A DNA stretch of 64,000 bases from Janthinobacterium sp051380735. Lineage in GTDB: Bacteria; Pseudomonadota; Gammaproteobacteria; Burkholderiales; Burkholderiaceae_D. Of this stretch, positions 25,024 to 34,195 are shown in pieces; within the stretch, counting starts at the first letter, position 1; each line of letters starts with the position of its first letter. The stretch covers positions 496,001 to 560,000 of the forward strand of contig NZ_JBNYXQ010000002.1 in the NCBI RefSeq assembly GCF_051380735.1, in the 5' to 3' direction. The position numbers were made by a program, and so were the translations under genes. The notes beneath the pieces were generated by a model. The model searched no databases. It saw nothing but the letters and a program-made list of their open reading frames with translations, and was not told the DNA's origin.

Positions 25024-25698
25024 ATGCGTAGTATGGATTTCAGTTCCTGGGAAGCCGCCATGACCACCATCGTCGGCCTGGCGGTGTTCACCCTGCTGGG
25101 CGTGGGCATCCGCATGCTGATGATGCAGACCATCCAGCAGCGCCGCGAACGGATGAACCGGCAGATCAATGAGCGCGTGAAAACCCTGATGGCTGCCTAC
25201 CGCACCCTTGGCGGCTCGTTTACCGGCCAGCTGACGGTCGACCCGACCCATTTGCGCGACATGCGCGAGCGTGCGCCAACCGGGGAAGGGCAGCAGGAAA
25301 GCGCGGCAGCCACTTCCGAACGCGCGCGCCGCATCCGTGACGCGGTCGAAGCGGCGCTGGCAGACATACTGCTGCTCGGCACCGAAGAACACTGCCGGCT
25401 GGCCGGGCAAGCTGCCAGTGACCTGGCGGCGGGCCGCCCTATTCATACAGCCGAACTGGTCGTCAGCCTGCGCAGCTTTATCCGCAGCGCACTTGACCTT
25501 GGACCGATGCCGGACGATGTGGTAATTCCGCTGCAGGGGCCGACACGCACGCAGGGCAGTGCCGGGCGCGGCAAGGCGGATGCTGACAGGTCGGGCAATA
25601 AGGGCGGGGGTGGTGGCAATGGCGGGGGTGGTGGCGGCATGGGGATGGGCGCCGATACTGTGCATGGGGCGGAGGTTGTGCCGCCGCATGCTACGTGA
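25024..25698 (+). CDS. Hypothetical membrane-anchored protein
   Basis: A 224-residue protein I do not recognise. One N-terminal membrane segment (TTIVGLAVFTLLGVGIRMLMM) is followed by a charged helical cytosolic part (QQRRERMNRQINERVKTLMAAYRTLGGSF). The C-terminus is glycine-rich and low in complexity (GNKGGGGGNGGGGGGMGMG). It lies 72 bp after the chemoreceptor gene on the same strand. Function unknown. Confidence 0.65.
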   Translation: MRSMDFSSWEAAMTTIVGLAVFTLLGVGIRMLMMQTIQQRRERMNRQINERVKTLMAAYRTLGGSFTGQLTVDPTHLRDMRERAPTGEGQQESAAATSERARRIRDAVEAALADILLLGTEEHCRLAGQAASDLAAGRPIHTAELVVSLRSFIRSALDLGPMPDDVVIPLQGPTRTQGSAGRGKADADRSGNKGGGGGNGGGGGGMGMGADTVHGAEVVPPHAT

Positions 25699-25964
25699 GT
25701 CAGATGGTAAAAACGCAACCGAAAAGCGTAAAAACCTAAAAATGGCGGGCCGGATACGCGAGCCCGAGAAAATGCCGATGGCTGCGTTGCAGCTCCTGGC
25801 CGTACATGCGTACTGTCGTCGTCGCTGCGCCTTGCCCTCGACATTTTTCGGACCCGCTTGGCCCGGTGGGCCTGTGCAGGCGATTGTGGCTTAATCCGTT
25901 TTGCATATTCTGGCGCCCACGCTCTGCAAACAGGCCAGAGTTGAGACGCGAATCCCGCAAACGA
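25699..25964. other. Gene-poor stretch before tRNA-Phe
   Basis: Between the hypothetical membrane protein and the tRNA-Phe terminator hairpin I see no supported gene, RNA or repeat. The open frames here have no start signals and look like noise. Confidence 0.5.
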
Positions 25965-25992
25965 CAACGCCCACTAGCATGAGTGGGCGTTG
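25965..25992 (-). terminator. Hairpin downstream of tRNA-Phe
   Basis: A perfect 11-bp stem (CAACGCCCACT / AGTGGGCGTTG) with a 6-nt loop lies 15 bp past the encoded CCA end of tRNA-Phe. The transcript continues TCGTTTG, a weak U-tract. A hairpin stands in the same place behind the second tRNA-Phe copy. Confidence 0.65.
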
Positions 25993-26007
25993 CGTGAACT
26001 ATATTCT

Positions 26008-26083
26008 TGGTGGCCCGGGGCGGAATCGAACCACCGACACAAGGATTTTCAATCCTCTGCTCTACCGACTGAGCTACCAGGCC
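26008..26083 (-). tRNA. tRNA-Phe (GAA), copy 1
   Basis: A complete 76-nt cloverleaf on the minus strand: acceptor GGCCTGG pairing with CCGGGCC, D-arm AGCTCAGTCGGTAGAGC, anticodon arm GGATTGAAAATCC giving GAA, T-arm GGTTCGATTCC and an encoded CCA. A TATAAT -10 lies 11 bp upstream (26094-26099 on the minus strand). Its sequence is identical to the tRNA at 40283-40358. Confidence 0.97.
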
Positions 26084-26202
26084 AAGGCGGCGAATTATAG
26101 CAGAAAGAGTTTCTACCTGACCAGTGCATCCTGTGTTCAAATGCAACAGATGGCCAAAACATGGTGTTTTGGCATCCCTGTGTGACCTGAAGGGATACGG
26201 CG

Positions 26203-26973
26203 ATGCAGTTACGTTGTGGTTGGCAATGCCTGGCTGCGGCCGGGCTGTTGAGTGGGGTTTGCGGCGCGGCGCGGGCTGATGGGCTGGGCGATATGAAAGC
26301 GGCGCTGGCCAGGTTGCAGGGGCAGTCGCCCGTGAAAGCACAGGTGGAGTCAAGCACCTGGCGCAGGGAAGGCGAGGGCAAGGATGCCGAGGAGGACAGC
26401 GGTCAGGCCAGCGTGTTGGTCGACAGCGGTGCGGCGGGATTGCAGGTGTTGTACAGCAAGGAGTTGCTGGCGAAGGTGGAGGCCGAGCAGCGCGCCAAGG
26501 CCAGGGACCCGAAGGCCAAGACTTCCAACGATTTCGCCTTGGGCGAGCTGAAAGGGACGGAATTGCGCGGCATGGTGTCGGCGGCGGGCGCCTTGTCGCG
26601 CGAGCTGGACGAGGCCGTGTTCAGCGGCGAGAAGATGGACAGCTACAAGGGCAAGCCGGCGCGCAAGCTGAGCTTTACCTTGTCGATCGACAAGGTGCCC
26701 GAAAAAGACCGCAAGTACGTGAAGAAGTTCGACGGTGGCATCGACGTGTGGATCGCGGCCGATGGCACGCCACTGGCCAGCAGCTTCCGCGTCGATGTCA
26801 GCGGGCGCGCCTTTGTGGTGGTCAACTTTGCGCAAAAGACGGACGAGACGCGCCAGTATGGCGTTTCTGGCGACCATCTGCTGTTGCTGCGCAAGGAAAG
26901 CAGGAATGCGATCTCTGGTGCGGGCGAGAAAGTGGAAACCAAGCTCGTCAAGGTCTTGCAGGTGCAGTCCTGA
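26203..26973 (+). CDS. Exported protein of unknown function
   Basis: A 256-residue protein with a signal peptide (CLAAAGLLSGVCGAARA, cleavage before DGLGD). The mature part is charged and looks beta-rich, with EKMDSYKGKPARKLSFTLSI and IDVWIAADGTPLASSFRVDVSG. This resembles outer-membrane lipoprotein-sorting or LolA-like folds only loosely. I do not recognise a family. Predicted periplasmic. Confidence 0.65.
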   Translation: MQLRCGWQCLAAAGLLSGVCGAARADGLGDMKAALARLQGQSPVKAQVESSTWRREGEGKDAEEDSGQASVLVDSGAAGLQVLYSKELLAKVEAEQRAKARDPKAKTSNDFALGELKGTELRGMVSAAGALSRELDEAVFSGEKMDSYKGKPARKLSFTLSIDKVPEKDRKYVKKFDGGIDVWIAADGTPLASSFRVDVSGRAFVVVNFAQKTDETRQYGVSGDHLLLLRKESRNAISGAGEKVETKLVKVLQVQS

Positions 26974-27175
26974 CCCGTGGCGAGGTCCGCGTGGATTTTG
27001 GCGGCGTAATTTGATAGGCCAGCGGATCGAATTCGGGTGTGTTCACCCGCCACCGGATCAGCCAGGCTGTTGCCTTGGTCACCAAGGTTACACGCACGAT
27101 ACAACAGGTAACAGTTTCAATGGCACGAGCCTGCTACTCTTCCATCCATGCTTTCAACAAGTAAGGATGTGGATC

Positions 27176-28903
27176 ATGGGTGCTCATGCCATGCGTTTCA
27201 AAACAGCGGTGTCGTCGTCATTGATGCTGAGCTTGCTGGTGCTTGCCGGTTGCAACAAGCCTACCGGCGTGCCGCAGCAAACTGGCGCGGTCGCCACCAC
27301 GCCCCCGCAACCGGCTCAGCCCCCGCAGCCGGCCCCGTACACGCCGCCGAGCGCCGATCAGCTGGCGCAGATGGTCGCGCCGATCGCCCTGTTTCCCGAT
27401 AAACTGGTGGGCCAGGTGCTTGCCGGCGCCACGTATCCGGAGCAGATCTCGGCTGCCAATCAGTGGCTGGGCCAGAACCCGTCGTTGAAAGGGGCGGCGC
27501 TGCAAAATGCCGAAGCCGGCCAGCCTTGGGACGTCAGTGTCAAGTCGCTGACCACCTTTCCCACCGTGCTGGGCCAGATGGCCAACAACCTCCAGTGGAC
27601 CACGGCGCTTGGTACGGCCTACGTCAACGATCCCATGGATGTGATGAATGCCATACAGCTTTTGCGCTCGCGCGCCCAGCAGTCGGGCAACCTGAAAACT
27701 TCGCAGCACCTGCGGGTGTCGACGGTGGCGCGTTCTGCGCAACCCGACCCTGCCTATGTCACGCGTTCGACGTCGTATCCGCCGGTCTACGATGGTCCGG
27801 CGGTCATCGCGCCGCCGCAGCAGACCATCGTGATCGAGCCGGCAGCGCCCGATATCGTCTATGTGCCGCATTACAATCCGACCGTGGTCTACGGGGCGCC
27901 GGTGCCGGTGTATCCGGGCTGGGTCGAGTCTAGGCCGGCGTACAGCACCGAAACGCTGGTGACGGCCGGCGCGCTGTCGTTCGGCATCGGCGTGCTGGTG
28001 GGGGCAGCGGTTAGCCATCACCATGACCCAGGCTGGAATGCGTGGGGCGTCAATTGGGGCGGACCGGGGCCGTATTCCGGCTACGGTGGCGGCTGGCATC
28101 GTCCTGCGGTGGTCTACAACAATGCGACGTATGTTTCGAAGTCCGTCACCGTCGTCAATCATGTCAACAATATCAACAATATCAACGTCAGCAATAACAA
28201 CTACCACACCGTCAACAACATCAACAACGTGGTCAATCACAACGAGGTCAATCGCTCGCAGAATATGCTCGTCAACAATGGCGTGCCGCGCGTGCCGGCG
28301 ATGATGAGCATGCCGCACTTCACGCCGCGCGACGCGGTTCCCGGCGCACGTCCCTTGCCTGCGGCAGCGGCACAGCCGGTGCACCTGGCCACCGCACCGC
28401 AGATGCATGCATTCGCGGCGCAACAGCACAATCTGCCGGCGCAGCATGAGCTTCAGTTGCAGAATCAGCAGCACCAGGACCCGCACCAGTCACCGCAGCA
28501 GCATGCCTTGCAGGCGGCAAGAATGGCGCCGCCTGAAGCCGTGCAGAGCGCACATGAACAGCGCGGCGTTGAGCGGATGCCGGTGCAGATGCAGATGCAG
28601 CGCCAGCATGCCGACGCCATGGCTGCTCGCATGGAGCAGGACAGAAGCAGTGCCCCTGTACACATGGCGCCAGCCATGCCGCAGGCGCCGTCAAGGCACG
28701 GCGAAGCCGATCCTGCCCATGACCAGGCCCAGGCCCAGCGCAACCATCAGGACATGCAGGCCATGCGCGTCGCGCAAGCCCATGCGGCCGCGCAACACGC
28801 GGATCACCATGGGGAAAAACACGAGCAAGGCGCCCATGCTCATCAGGATCACCAGGCTCATCAGGAGCGCGAGCGGCACGAGGCGCACGAAAGGCACGGC
28901 TGA
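27176..28903 (+). CDS. DUF3300 lipoprotein with Asn-rich and His/Gln-rich tail
   Basis: A 575-residue protein with a lipoprotein signal (SLLVLAGC, lipid Cys near residue 24), so probably membrane-anchored in the periplasm. A Pro-rich linker is followed by a DUF3300 domain (APIALFPDKLVGQVLAGATYP ... IVYVPHYNPTVVYG). Then come a hydrophobic glycine/alanine segment, an unusual Asn/Val-rich stretch at about 28155-28260 and a long His/Gln/Met-rich C-terminus ending HEAHERHG. The tail looks unstructured and able to bind metal. The role of DUF3300 is not established. The start could instead be the ATG at 27191. Confidence 0.82.
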   Translation: MGAHAMRFKTAVSSSLMLSLLVLAGCNKPTGVPQQTGAVATTPPQPAQPPQPAPYTPPSADQLAQMVAPIALFPDKLVGQVLAGATYPEQISAANQWLGQNPSLKGAALQNAEAGQPWDVSVKSLTTFPTVLGQMANNLQWTTALGTAYVNDPMDVMNAIQLLRSRAQQSGNLKTSQHLRVSTVARSAQPDPAYVTRSTSYPPVYDGPAVIAPPQQTIVIEPAAPDIVYVPHYNPTVVYGAPVPVYPGWVESRPAYSTETLVTAGALSFGIGVLVGAAVSHHHDPGWNAWGVNWGGPGPYSGYGGGWHRPAVVYNNATYVSKSVTVVNHVNNINNINVSNNNYHTVNNINNVVNHNEVNRSQNMLVNNGVPRVPAMMSMPHFTPRDAVPGARPLPAAAAQPVHLATAPQMHAFAAQQHNLPAQHELQLQNQQHQDPHQSPQQHALQAARMAPPEAVQSAHEQRGVERMPVQMQMQRQHADAMAARMEQDRSSAPVHMAPAMPQAPSRHGEADPAHDQAQAQRNHQDMQAMRVAQAHAAAQHADHHGEKHEQGAHAHQDHQAHQERERHEAHERHG

Positions 28904-28911
28904 ATGACGGA

Positions 28912-30816
28912 TCAGGGCCGCTGCGCCAGCCACTTCAGCAGGTCGTCCATCGGCATCGGCCGCGCATACAGATAGCCCTGCAAGCCGTCGCAGTCGTGGT
29001 CGATCAGGAAATCGGCCTGCTGCTGCGTTTCTACCCCTTCGGCCACCACCCGCAAGCCCAGGTGGCCGGCCATGCCCAGGATTGCCTGCACGATGGCCGT
29101 GCTGCTGGCGTCATGCGGGGTAGCGTCAATGAAGCTCTTGTCGATTTTCAGTTCGTACAGCGGCATCGAGGTGAGATAAGCCAGACTGGAATAGCCGGTG
29201 CCGAAATCATCGATGGAAAAACGGATGCCCAGCGCGGCCAGTTCGCGCATGCGCGCCAGCGCTGCGTCGCGCTTGTCGACCAGCAGCCCTTCCGTCAGTT
29301 CCAGCACCAGAGCGCCGGCTGGCGCACCCGATTCGCTCAGCGCGGCACGCACGCGGGCGGCAAAATCTGGTTGGCGAAACTGCGCCGGGCTGACATTGAC
29401 CGACAGCGCGAAGTGGTGGCCGGCCTGCGCCAGCTGCACCACCGCCTTGCATGCCTGCCGCAGCGCCCAGTTGCCCAACTTGACGATCAGGCCCGTTTCT
29501 TCGGCAATCGGGATGAACAGCGACGGCGCGATCATGCTGCCGTCTGCCTGTGGCCAGCGCATCAGCATCTCGGCGCCCGTCACCTGGCCGTGACGGTCCA
29601 GCTGCGGCTGCACATGCATGCGCAGTTCGCTGGCATCGAGCGCGTGTGCCAATGCTCGCTCTATGGTCAGGCGGTGCTCCACGCCAGCCTGCATGGTCAC
29701 TTCAAAAAAGGCAATGCCGTTGCGCCCCTCGGCCTTGGCGCGGTACATGGCGATGTCGGCTTCGCGCAGCAAATCGTGGGCCTGCTGGCCGCGCTTGGGC
29801 AGCAAGGTGACGCCGATGCTGGCCGAGCAGTGGTAAGAATGGTCGTCGATGTCGAAATCGCGCGCGATGGCGGCGCGGATTTTTTCCGCCACCAGGCCGG
29901 CCGCCTGGGCGGCAGCTTCCATTTCCGGCGCCAGGTGCGCCAGCAACACCACGAATTCGTCGCCACCGATGCGCGCCACCGTGTCGGCCTTGCGCATCAG
30001 CTGCGCCAGGCGCTCGCCGGCGATCCGCAGCAGCGCGTCGCCGGTAGCGTGGCCACGCGCGTCGTTGATATGCTTGAAGTGATCGAGGTCGATGAACATC
30101 AGCGCGCTGACTGTATGTTCACGCTGCGCTGCTGCCAGCAACTGGCCGATGCGGTCCATCAGCAGGCGCCGGTTCGGCAATGCTGTCAGCACATCATAAA
30201 ACGCCAGTTGGTGGATATCCTGTTCCGATTTCTTGCGCTCGGCAATTTCGCGTTCCAGCAACAGCGTGCTGGCATGCAGTCGGTTGAGCGACTGCTCCAG
30301 GTGGCGCAGCAAAAAAGCGGTTGACAAGGTCAGCACGGCGGCAATGAACAGAAAGTTCAGGGCCACGATCAGCGAGCGCAGCAGCAGTGACGCGGGCACG
30401 CCCGCAAGCTGCAGGCTGATGTCCGGATGCAGGCCGAGCAGGAACAGGGACGTGGTGGTCAAAGCCAGCATATACAAGGCCGGCTGCAAACCCAGCAGCA
30501 ATGCGGCGAGCACGGGAATAACCATCATGTAGATCTGGCTGACTGGCCCGATTTTCAGCAGCAGGCCGATACCGACAATGTAGGTAACACCAAGAAACTG
30601 CGAAACGCGCCAGCGGTAGCGAACATTGCTGCGCTGCCATAGGACGATGATCCAGGCAATCGAGCCGATATCGATTGCGACGATAGCCCAGATACCTTCG
30701 CGGGCCGCCAGCAGGGCGCTGGGTATTGCCGTCACGATGCCCAATACCACGACTACCTGCAGCAGGCGGGAAAAAATCTGGCCGCGCCAGTGCGCGAGAT
30801 CGTTCGATGACGCCAC
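28912..30816 (-). CDS. Membrane GGDEF-EAL cyclic-di-GMP protein
   Basis: About 634 residues. Several N-terminal membrane helices (MASE-like sensor) are followed by a GGDEF domain with intact RIGGDEFVVLL, then an EAL domain. In the EAL motif the Ala is replaced (AEMLMRW for the usual EALxRW), but the catalytic Glu stays. DDFGTGYSSL and the KIDKSFI segment are intact, so phosphodiesterase activity is plausible and cyclase activity possible. I choose a GTG at 30816 with AAGGATGG upstream. The longer frame to 30894 begins directly on a terminator and is less likely. It ends 8 bp from the convergent DUF3300 gene. Confidence 0.87.
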   Translation of the reverse strand: MASSNDLAHWRGQIFSRLLQVVVVLGIVTAIPSALLAAREGIWAIVAIDIGSIAWIIVLWQRSNVRYRWRVSQFLGVTYIVGIGLLLKIGPVSQIYMMVIPVLAALLLGLQPALYMLALTTTSLFLLGLHPDISLQLAGVPASLLLRSLIVALNFLFIAAVLTLSTAFLLRHLEQSLNRLHASTLLLEREIAERKKSEQDIHQLAFYDVLTALPNRRLLMDRIGQLLAAAQREHTVSALMFIDLDHFKHINDARGHATGDALLRIAGERLAQLMRKADTVARIGGDEFVVLLAHLAPEMEAAAQAAGLVAEKIRAAIARDFDIDDHSYHCSASIGVTLLPKRGQQAHDLLREADIAMYRAKAEGRNGIAFFEVTMQAGVEHRLTIERALAHALDASELRMHVQPQLDRHGQVTGAEMLMRWPQADGSMIAPSLFIPIAEETGLIVKLGNWALRQACKAVVQLAQAGHHFALSVNVSPAQFRQPDFAARVRAALSESGAPAGALVLELTEGLLVDKRDAALARMRELAALGIRFSIDDFGTGYSSLAYLTSMPLYELKIDKSFIDATPHDASSTAIVQAILGMAGHLGLRVVAEGVETQQQADFLIDHDCDGLQGYLYARPMPMDDLLKWLAQRP

Positions 30817-30895
30817 GCTGCCATCCTTCACATGAGGGGTGTTTGTTGCTGGATAAATACTACGCGTGAATGGAATGCATGTCATCCTGATCATG

Positions 30896-30919
30896 AAAAA
30901 AGCCAGCCCGATGGCTGGC
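30896..30919 (-). terminator. Rho-independent terminator of the PsiF-like gene
   Basis: On the minus strand, stem GCCAGCC / GGCTGGC with a 4-nt loop is followed by TTTTTT, 21 bp past the stop codon of the PsiF-like gene. Confidence 0.85.
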
Positions 30920-30940
30920 TTCGTGGTGGCACCGGCGCGC

Positions 30941-31258
30941 TTATTTCTTGGGTGCGCTCAGGCACGACTTCATGAAAGCCTTGCGCTCATCGCCCTTCAT
31001 GTCCTTGGCGTCGGCATTGCAGGTTTTCATCTTGTTTTGCTGTGCCGTACCGGTAGCAGGCGCTGGCGCCGGCTTGGCACTCAGACACACCTTCATGAAC
31101 GCCTTGCGTTCGTCACCTTTCTTGCCAGCAGCATCAGCATTGCAGGTGGTCATCTTGTTTTGTTGCGCCGTCTTGGCGGCCGGAGCCGCATCCTGCGCGA
31201 GGGCAAACCCCGTGCTGGCAAACGAGGCGGCGATACACAGAGCGATCAGTTGTTTCAT
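30941..31258 (-). CDS. PsiF-repeat exported protein
   Basis: A 105-residue exported protein: signal peptide QLIALCIAASFASTGFALA, then two copies of the PsiF repeat (CNADA..KKGDERKAFMKVCLS and CNADAKDMKGDERKAFMKSCLS), each with a Cys pair. The E. coli founder is induced by phosphate starvation, and its function is unknown. The ATG at 31258 follows AGGACC; codons upstream would add an unneeded tail. A strong terminator follows. Confidence 0.87.
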   Translation of the reverse strand: MKQLIALCIAASFASTGFALAQDAAPAAKTAQQNKMTTCNADAAGKKGDERKAFMKVCLSAKPAPAPATGTAQQNKMKTCNADAKDMKGDERKAFMKSCLSAPKK

Positions 31259-31469
31259 GGCAGGTCCTTGCAAGAAGGCGGTAAGTGAATGCGGCTTGAG
31301 TGTACGCATTGATATGCGGTACGTAACTAACTATATGACATTTATCAACAACTTTGGCGGGTAAAGTGGTCTATTTTGTTTCTTTTTGTTAGCCGGCCGT
31401 TTGTCCTGCGCTATGCTTACGCCTTTGCGCTGGCCAATGCCGACGCATCTTCAATACGGAGTAGTCATC

Positions 31470-32009
31470 ATGGTTTCGTTGCAAGAGCAGTTTTTAAAGG
31501 CCGGCCTGGTCGACAAGAAAAAGGTCAAGCTGGCCAATCAGGACAAGAGCAAGCAGAAGAAGGAGGAGCGCAAGAGTGGCACGCAAAGCGTCGATGAAGT
31601 GCGGCTCGCCGCGCTGGAAACCCAGCGCAAGAATGCCGAGCGCGCGCGTGAACTGAACGCCCAGCGCGACGCGGCGGCCAACCAGAAAGCCATCGTGGCG
31701 CAGATCGCCGAGATGGTGAAGAAAAATCGCCAGAGCAAGGGCAACCATGCCGAACTGCCATACAACTTCACTTTCAACAACAAGATCGAGCGCATCTACG
31801 TGACACCGGCCGTGCAGGCGCATCTGGTGGCAGGGCGCCTGGTAATCGTCTGCCTGGCGGGCGCGGTGGAACTGGTGCCGCGCGTGATTGCCGACAAGAT
31901 CGCCGAGCGCGACCCGGCCATCGTGGTGCGCGTCAAGCAGGCCGGCACGCAGGTGGAAGAAGACGATCCGTATGCGGCGTTCCAGATTCCTGATGATTTG
32001 ATGTGGTAG
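31470..32009 (+). CDS. DUF2058 family protein (YaiL-like)
   Basis: A 179-residue cytosolic protein. The DUF2058 start MVSLQEQFLKAGLVDKKK is followed by a very basic, helical KKxK region, then a compact domain with YNFTFNNKIERIYV and LVPRVIADKIAERDP. E. coli YaiL is the nearest named relative and its role is poorly defined (nucleoprotein-like). The ATG at 31470 has CGGAG upstream; the longer frame is not family-like. Confidence 0.85.
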   Translation: MVSLQEQFLKAGLVDKKKVKLANQDKSKQKKEERKSGTQSVDEVRLAALETQRKNAERARELNAQRDAAANQKAIVAQIAEMVKKNRQSKGNHAELPYNFTFNNKIERIYVTPAVQAHLVAGRLVIVCLAGAVELVPRVIADKIAERDPAIVVRVKQAGTQVEEDDPYAAFQIPDDLMW

Positions 32010-32481
32010 TGGCGGGGCTGCCCGATGAAACTGGCTGCCTGATATTCCGTTTGCATCGCTGAACCAGGCAGCAAGCAGTTCAATGCGCTGATCAAGAAAA
32101 TCGAGGCCCGAGGTTTGCTGTCAATAACGGATAGCATTGTTTCATGCAGCCCGTAGCTGTTTGCTGAAATTTTGAGCAAATAGCGCGGGTGGCGCCACTG
32201 GCGCTTATCAGTGCTTCCGATGTACTTGTGGGATGTCCTGGCGACCTTGTGCGGTAAGCCGCAGTCCACGCTGGCCGACATCCTTGTCATCAAGCCGGCG
32301 GCGAGATCAGCCAGGAATCGTATTGCTCGGCGTATTCAGATTGTTAGTTGCTCGAAGGGGAATATGCCATAATCTGCTTAATTTCTTTTTGCTAACACCT
32401 TGGAGAGGGAGATCGCAGGTTGCTCGAACTCGCGATCCTGGTCGAAACACGCATCAGCCTCCCAACCTGAGCCATTGAACG
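32010..32481. other. Long intergenic region with possible gene debris
   Basis: About 470 bp without a supported gene. A short plus-strand segment near 32069-32140 reads KQFNALIKKIEARGLLSITD before a stop. A minus-strand segment near 32230-32310 reads RLDDKDVGQRGLRLTAQG before a stop. Neither has a start or a family I recognise. Both may be fragments left by rearrangement, and base composition looks more AT-rich than the flanks. Confidence 0.4.
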
Positions 32482-33717
32482 ATGACCCACGAGATTCCCC
32501 CACACATTCACCCGAAGCTGGTTCCCTTCGTCTATCGCTCGACGAAAGTCGCTTGTCAAACTATCACCAAGTTCGAAACACGCACCGTTCCCGGCACCGT
32601 GACGGCTGTTGTTGGCCCCATGAGCAGCGTCACGGTGCACCAGCAGACCCACAGCGTGCTTGAACAGGTTGACGGTGGAATCGTCACTTTTTTTACCGCA
32701 TTGTTCGAAGCGCCGGACGGCCATACCGTTGGATTCAGTTTGGCCGAAGACCAGATCGTCTTGCCGGGTACGGTCATCTATCTCGGCATCGAAGCCGAAT
32801 ACTGGGTATTCCAGTACGAGCGCATGGCCAGGCCGCAAGTGGTCATCAGCGCACCTCCCGGCGGCGAGGCCGCCCCCTCGCTCCCGTGGTCTGGAACAGG
32901 CGCTGACCTGCAGTCTGCGGAAGCGCAACTGGACCTGCGCGCCGCCAACTACCCGATCCGCTCCTACCTGGACAGGATAGGCAAGAATACGCCGCGCACG
33001 CTGCTTTCTGCCGCGCGGCTTGGCGTCCTCATGGCCGATGCGCAGACAGCAACTGGCCAGCGCTACAACTGGACGCCCTGGCCGCGCAACAAAAAGGATT
33101 TGCCCGGCGACGCCTCGTTCCTTGAGCGTCTCCTGTGGCCGATTACGAAATACAAGCCAGTCAAGACCGACGACTATTTCGGCATGCCGCAGAAGGTAAG
33201 CGGCGAGGTCAACAAGGCGTGGCTGGGCGGCGGCATCGCGCTGGGCACGCTTGCCAACTTTTTCGTCAGTGGCACGCTGCTCGTCGATATTCTGCGCACG
33301 CTTCATCTCAACCAGTGGTTCTACATGGGTACCATTGCAGGCGTGCTTGTCCGCTGGTTGTTCTTCACCTTCTGTGCGCTGGCCATTCTGAGCAGGTTCT
33401 TGAAGCCTGCCATCAAAAAGCCCTTCAAGTTCGACGAAGATGCTTTCTTCAAGGTGATCAATACCCCGTATCACCCGCGTACCAGGCTGGGTTTATGGTA
33501 CGGAAAGTCCCTGTATCTTCGTCGTTATATGCCAGAAACCACGCTGATGAGCGATGCGCAAATGGAAGATCATGTCCTGCTGTGCGCCCATCAGGACACA
33601 GCCTTCGTCTTCACTTCGTACGCCTGCCTGGTCAAGCAGCTCGATGACACGAAACTCTCGCCGCAAGAGCGCCAGACCCTGCTGGATGAAATCGCGGCGA
33701 CAACCCCTGCTTACTAA
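32482..33717 (+). CDS. Unrecognised membrane protein, gene 1 of a three-gene operon
   Basis: A 411-residue protein. The N-terminal 130 residues are beta-like and soluble. Two membrane segments follow in the middle (GGGIALGTLANFFVSGTLLVDIL and WFYMGTIAGVLVRWLFFTFCALAIL), then a charged cytosolic tail. I do not recognise a family. It is followed at 9 bp by another small membrane protein and then by an exported protein, so the three probably form one operon and perhaps an envelope complex. Confidence 0.65.
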   Translation: MTHEIPPHIHPKLVPFVYRSTKVACQTITKFETRTVPGTVTAVVGPMSSVTVHQQTHSVLEQVDGGIVTFFTALFEAPDGHTVGFSLAEDQIVLPGTVIYLGIEAEYWVFQYERMARPQVVISAPPGGEAAPSLPWSGTGADLQSAEAQLDLRAANYPIRSYLDRIGKNTPRTLLSAARLGVLMADAQTATGQRYNWTPWPRNKKDLPGDASFLERLLWPITKYKPVKTDDYFGMPQKVSGEVNKAWLGGGIALGTLANFFVSGTLLVDILRTLHLNQWFYMGTIAGVLVRWLFFTFCALAILSRFLKPAIKKPFKFDEDAFFKVINTPYHPRTRLGLWYGKSLYLRRYMPETTLMSDAQMEDHVLLCAHQDTAFVFTSYACLVKQLDDTKLSPQERQTLLDEIAATTPAY

Positions 33718-33726
33718 AGGACTACC

Positions 33727-34164
33727 ATGGAAAAGTCACTGTTCGAAACCTTCGTTCAACTGCGAGAACTGTCAACGCTGAACAAGCGGCGCTCCAGGGT
33801 CAACAAGCCCCTGCTGATCGCTGCCGTCGTGCTCGGCGCATTGGCAGTGTTCTTCAGCGCGCTGTACATCCTGATACTTCCGGCCTTCGTCCTGCTCATC
33901 CTGAGCTTCGTCGTCAGTGCGGTGCGCAAGCCGAAAGAGCAGCGCGTCGCGCGACGGCAAATGGTGCTGCTCAAGCAGGCAACCATCGAGATGCTCGAGG
34001 TTAGAGGGATGTCAGTGGAACGGGCCAAGGAGCTCACGGACAACTTCCCGGCACGATGCAGGGAGCTGCCCTTCGATCAAAATCTCCGTGACCGTTTCAT
34101 CGCGCTGTGCCACAAGGAAGGCATGAGGAGCGGCGGCATTCTGATCGACGAACGTTTGCTGTAA
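33727..34164 (+). CDS. Unrecognised small membrane protein, gene 2 of operon
   Basis: A 145-residue protein with two adjacent membrane helices (LLIAAVVLGALAVFFSALYIL and LPAFVLLILSFVVSAV) after a short basic N-terminus (NKRRSRVNK). A roughly 75-residue cytosolic tail follows (QMVLLKQATIEMLEVRGMSVE). An AAGGACT ribosome site lies just upstream. Family not recognised. Second gene of the operon. Confidence 0.65.
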   Translation: MEKSLFETFVQLRELSTLNKRRSRVNKPLLIAAVVLGALAVFFSALYILILPAFVLLILSFVVSAVRKPKEQRVARRQMVLLKQATIEMLEVRGMSVERAKELTDNFPARCRELPFDQNLRDRFIALCHKEGMRSGGILIDERLL

Positions 34165-34195
34165 TCCGTATCAACAACACTATAGGAATCGAGCC

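Noticed and set aside
28130..28270. AAC/ATC-rich microrepeats considered as a CRISPR or tandem-repeat array.
   Set aside because: There are no constant repeat and spacer units. The pattern is an Asn/Val-rich coding segment in an intact reading frame.
31796..32293. A 165-codon minus-strand frame over the end of the DUF2058 gene.
   Set aside because: Half of it is antisense to a conserved gene, and the rest matches nothing I recognise and has no ribosome site.
32010..32481. A riboswitch or structured RNA upstream of the unknown operon.
   Set aside because: No convincing stem set or terminator was found; I only see possible gene fragments.
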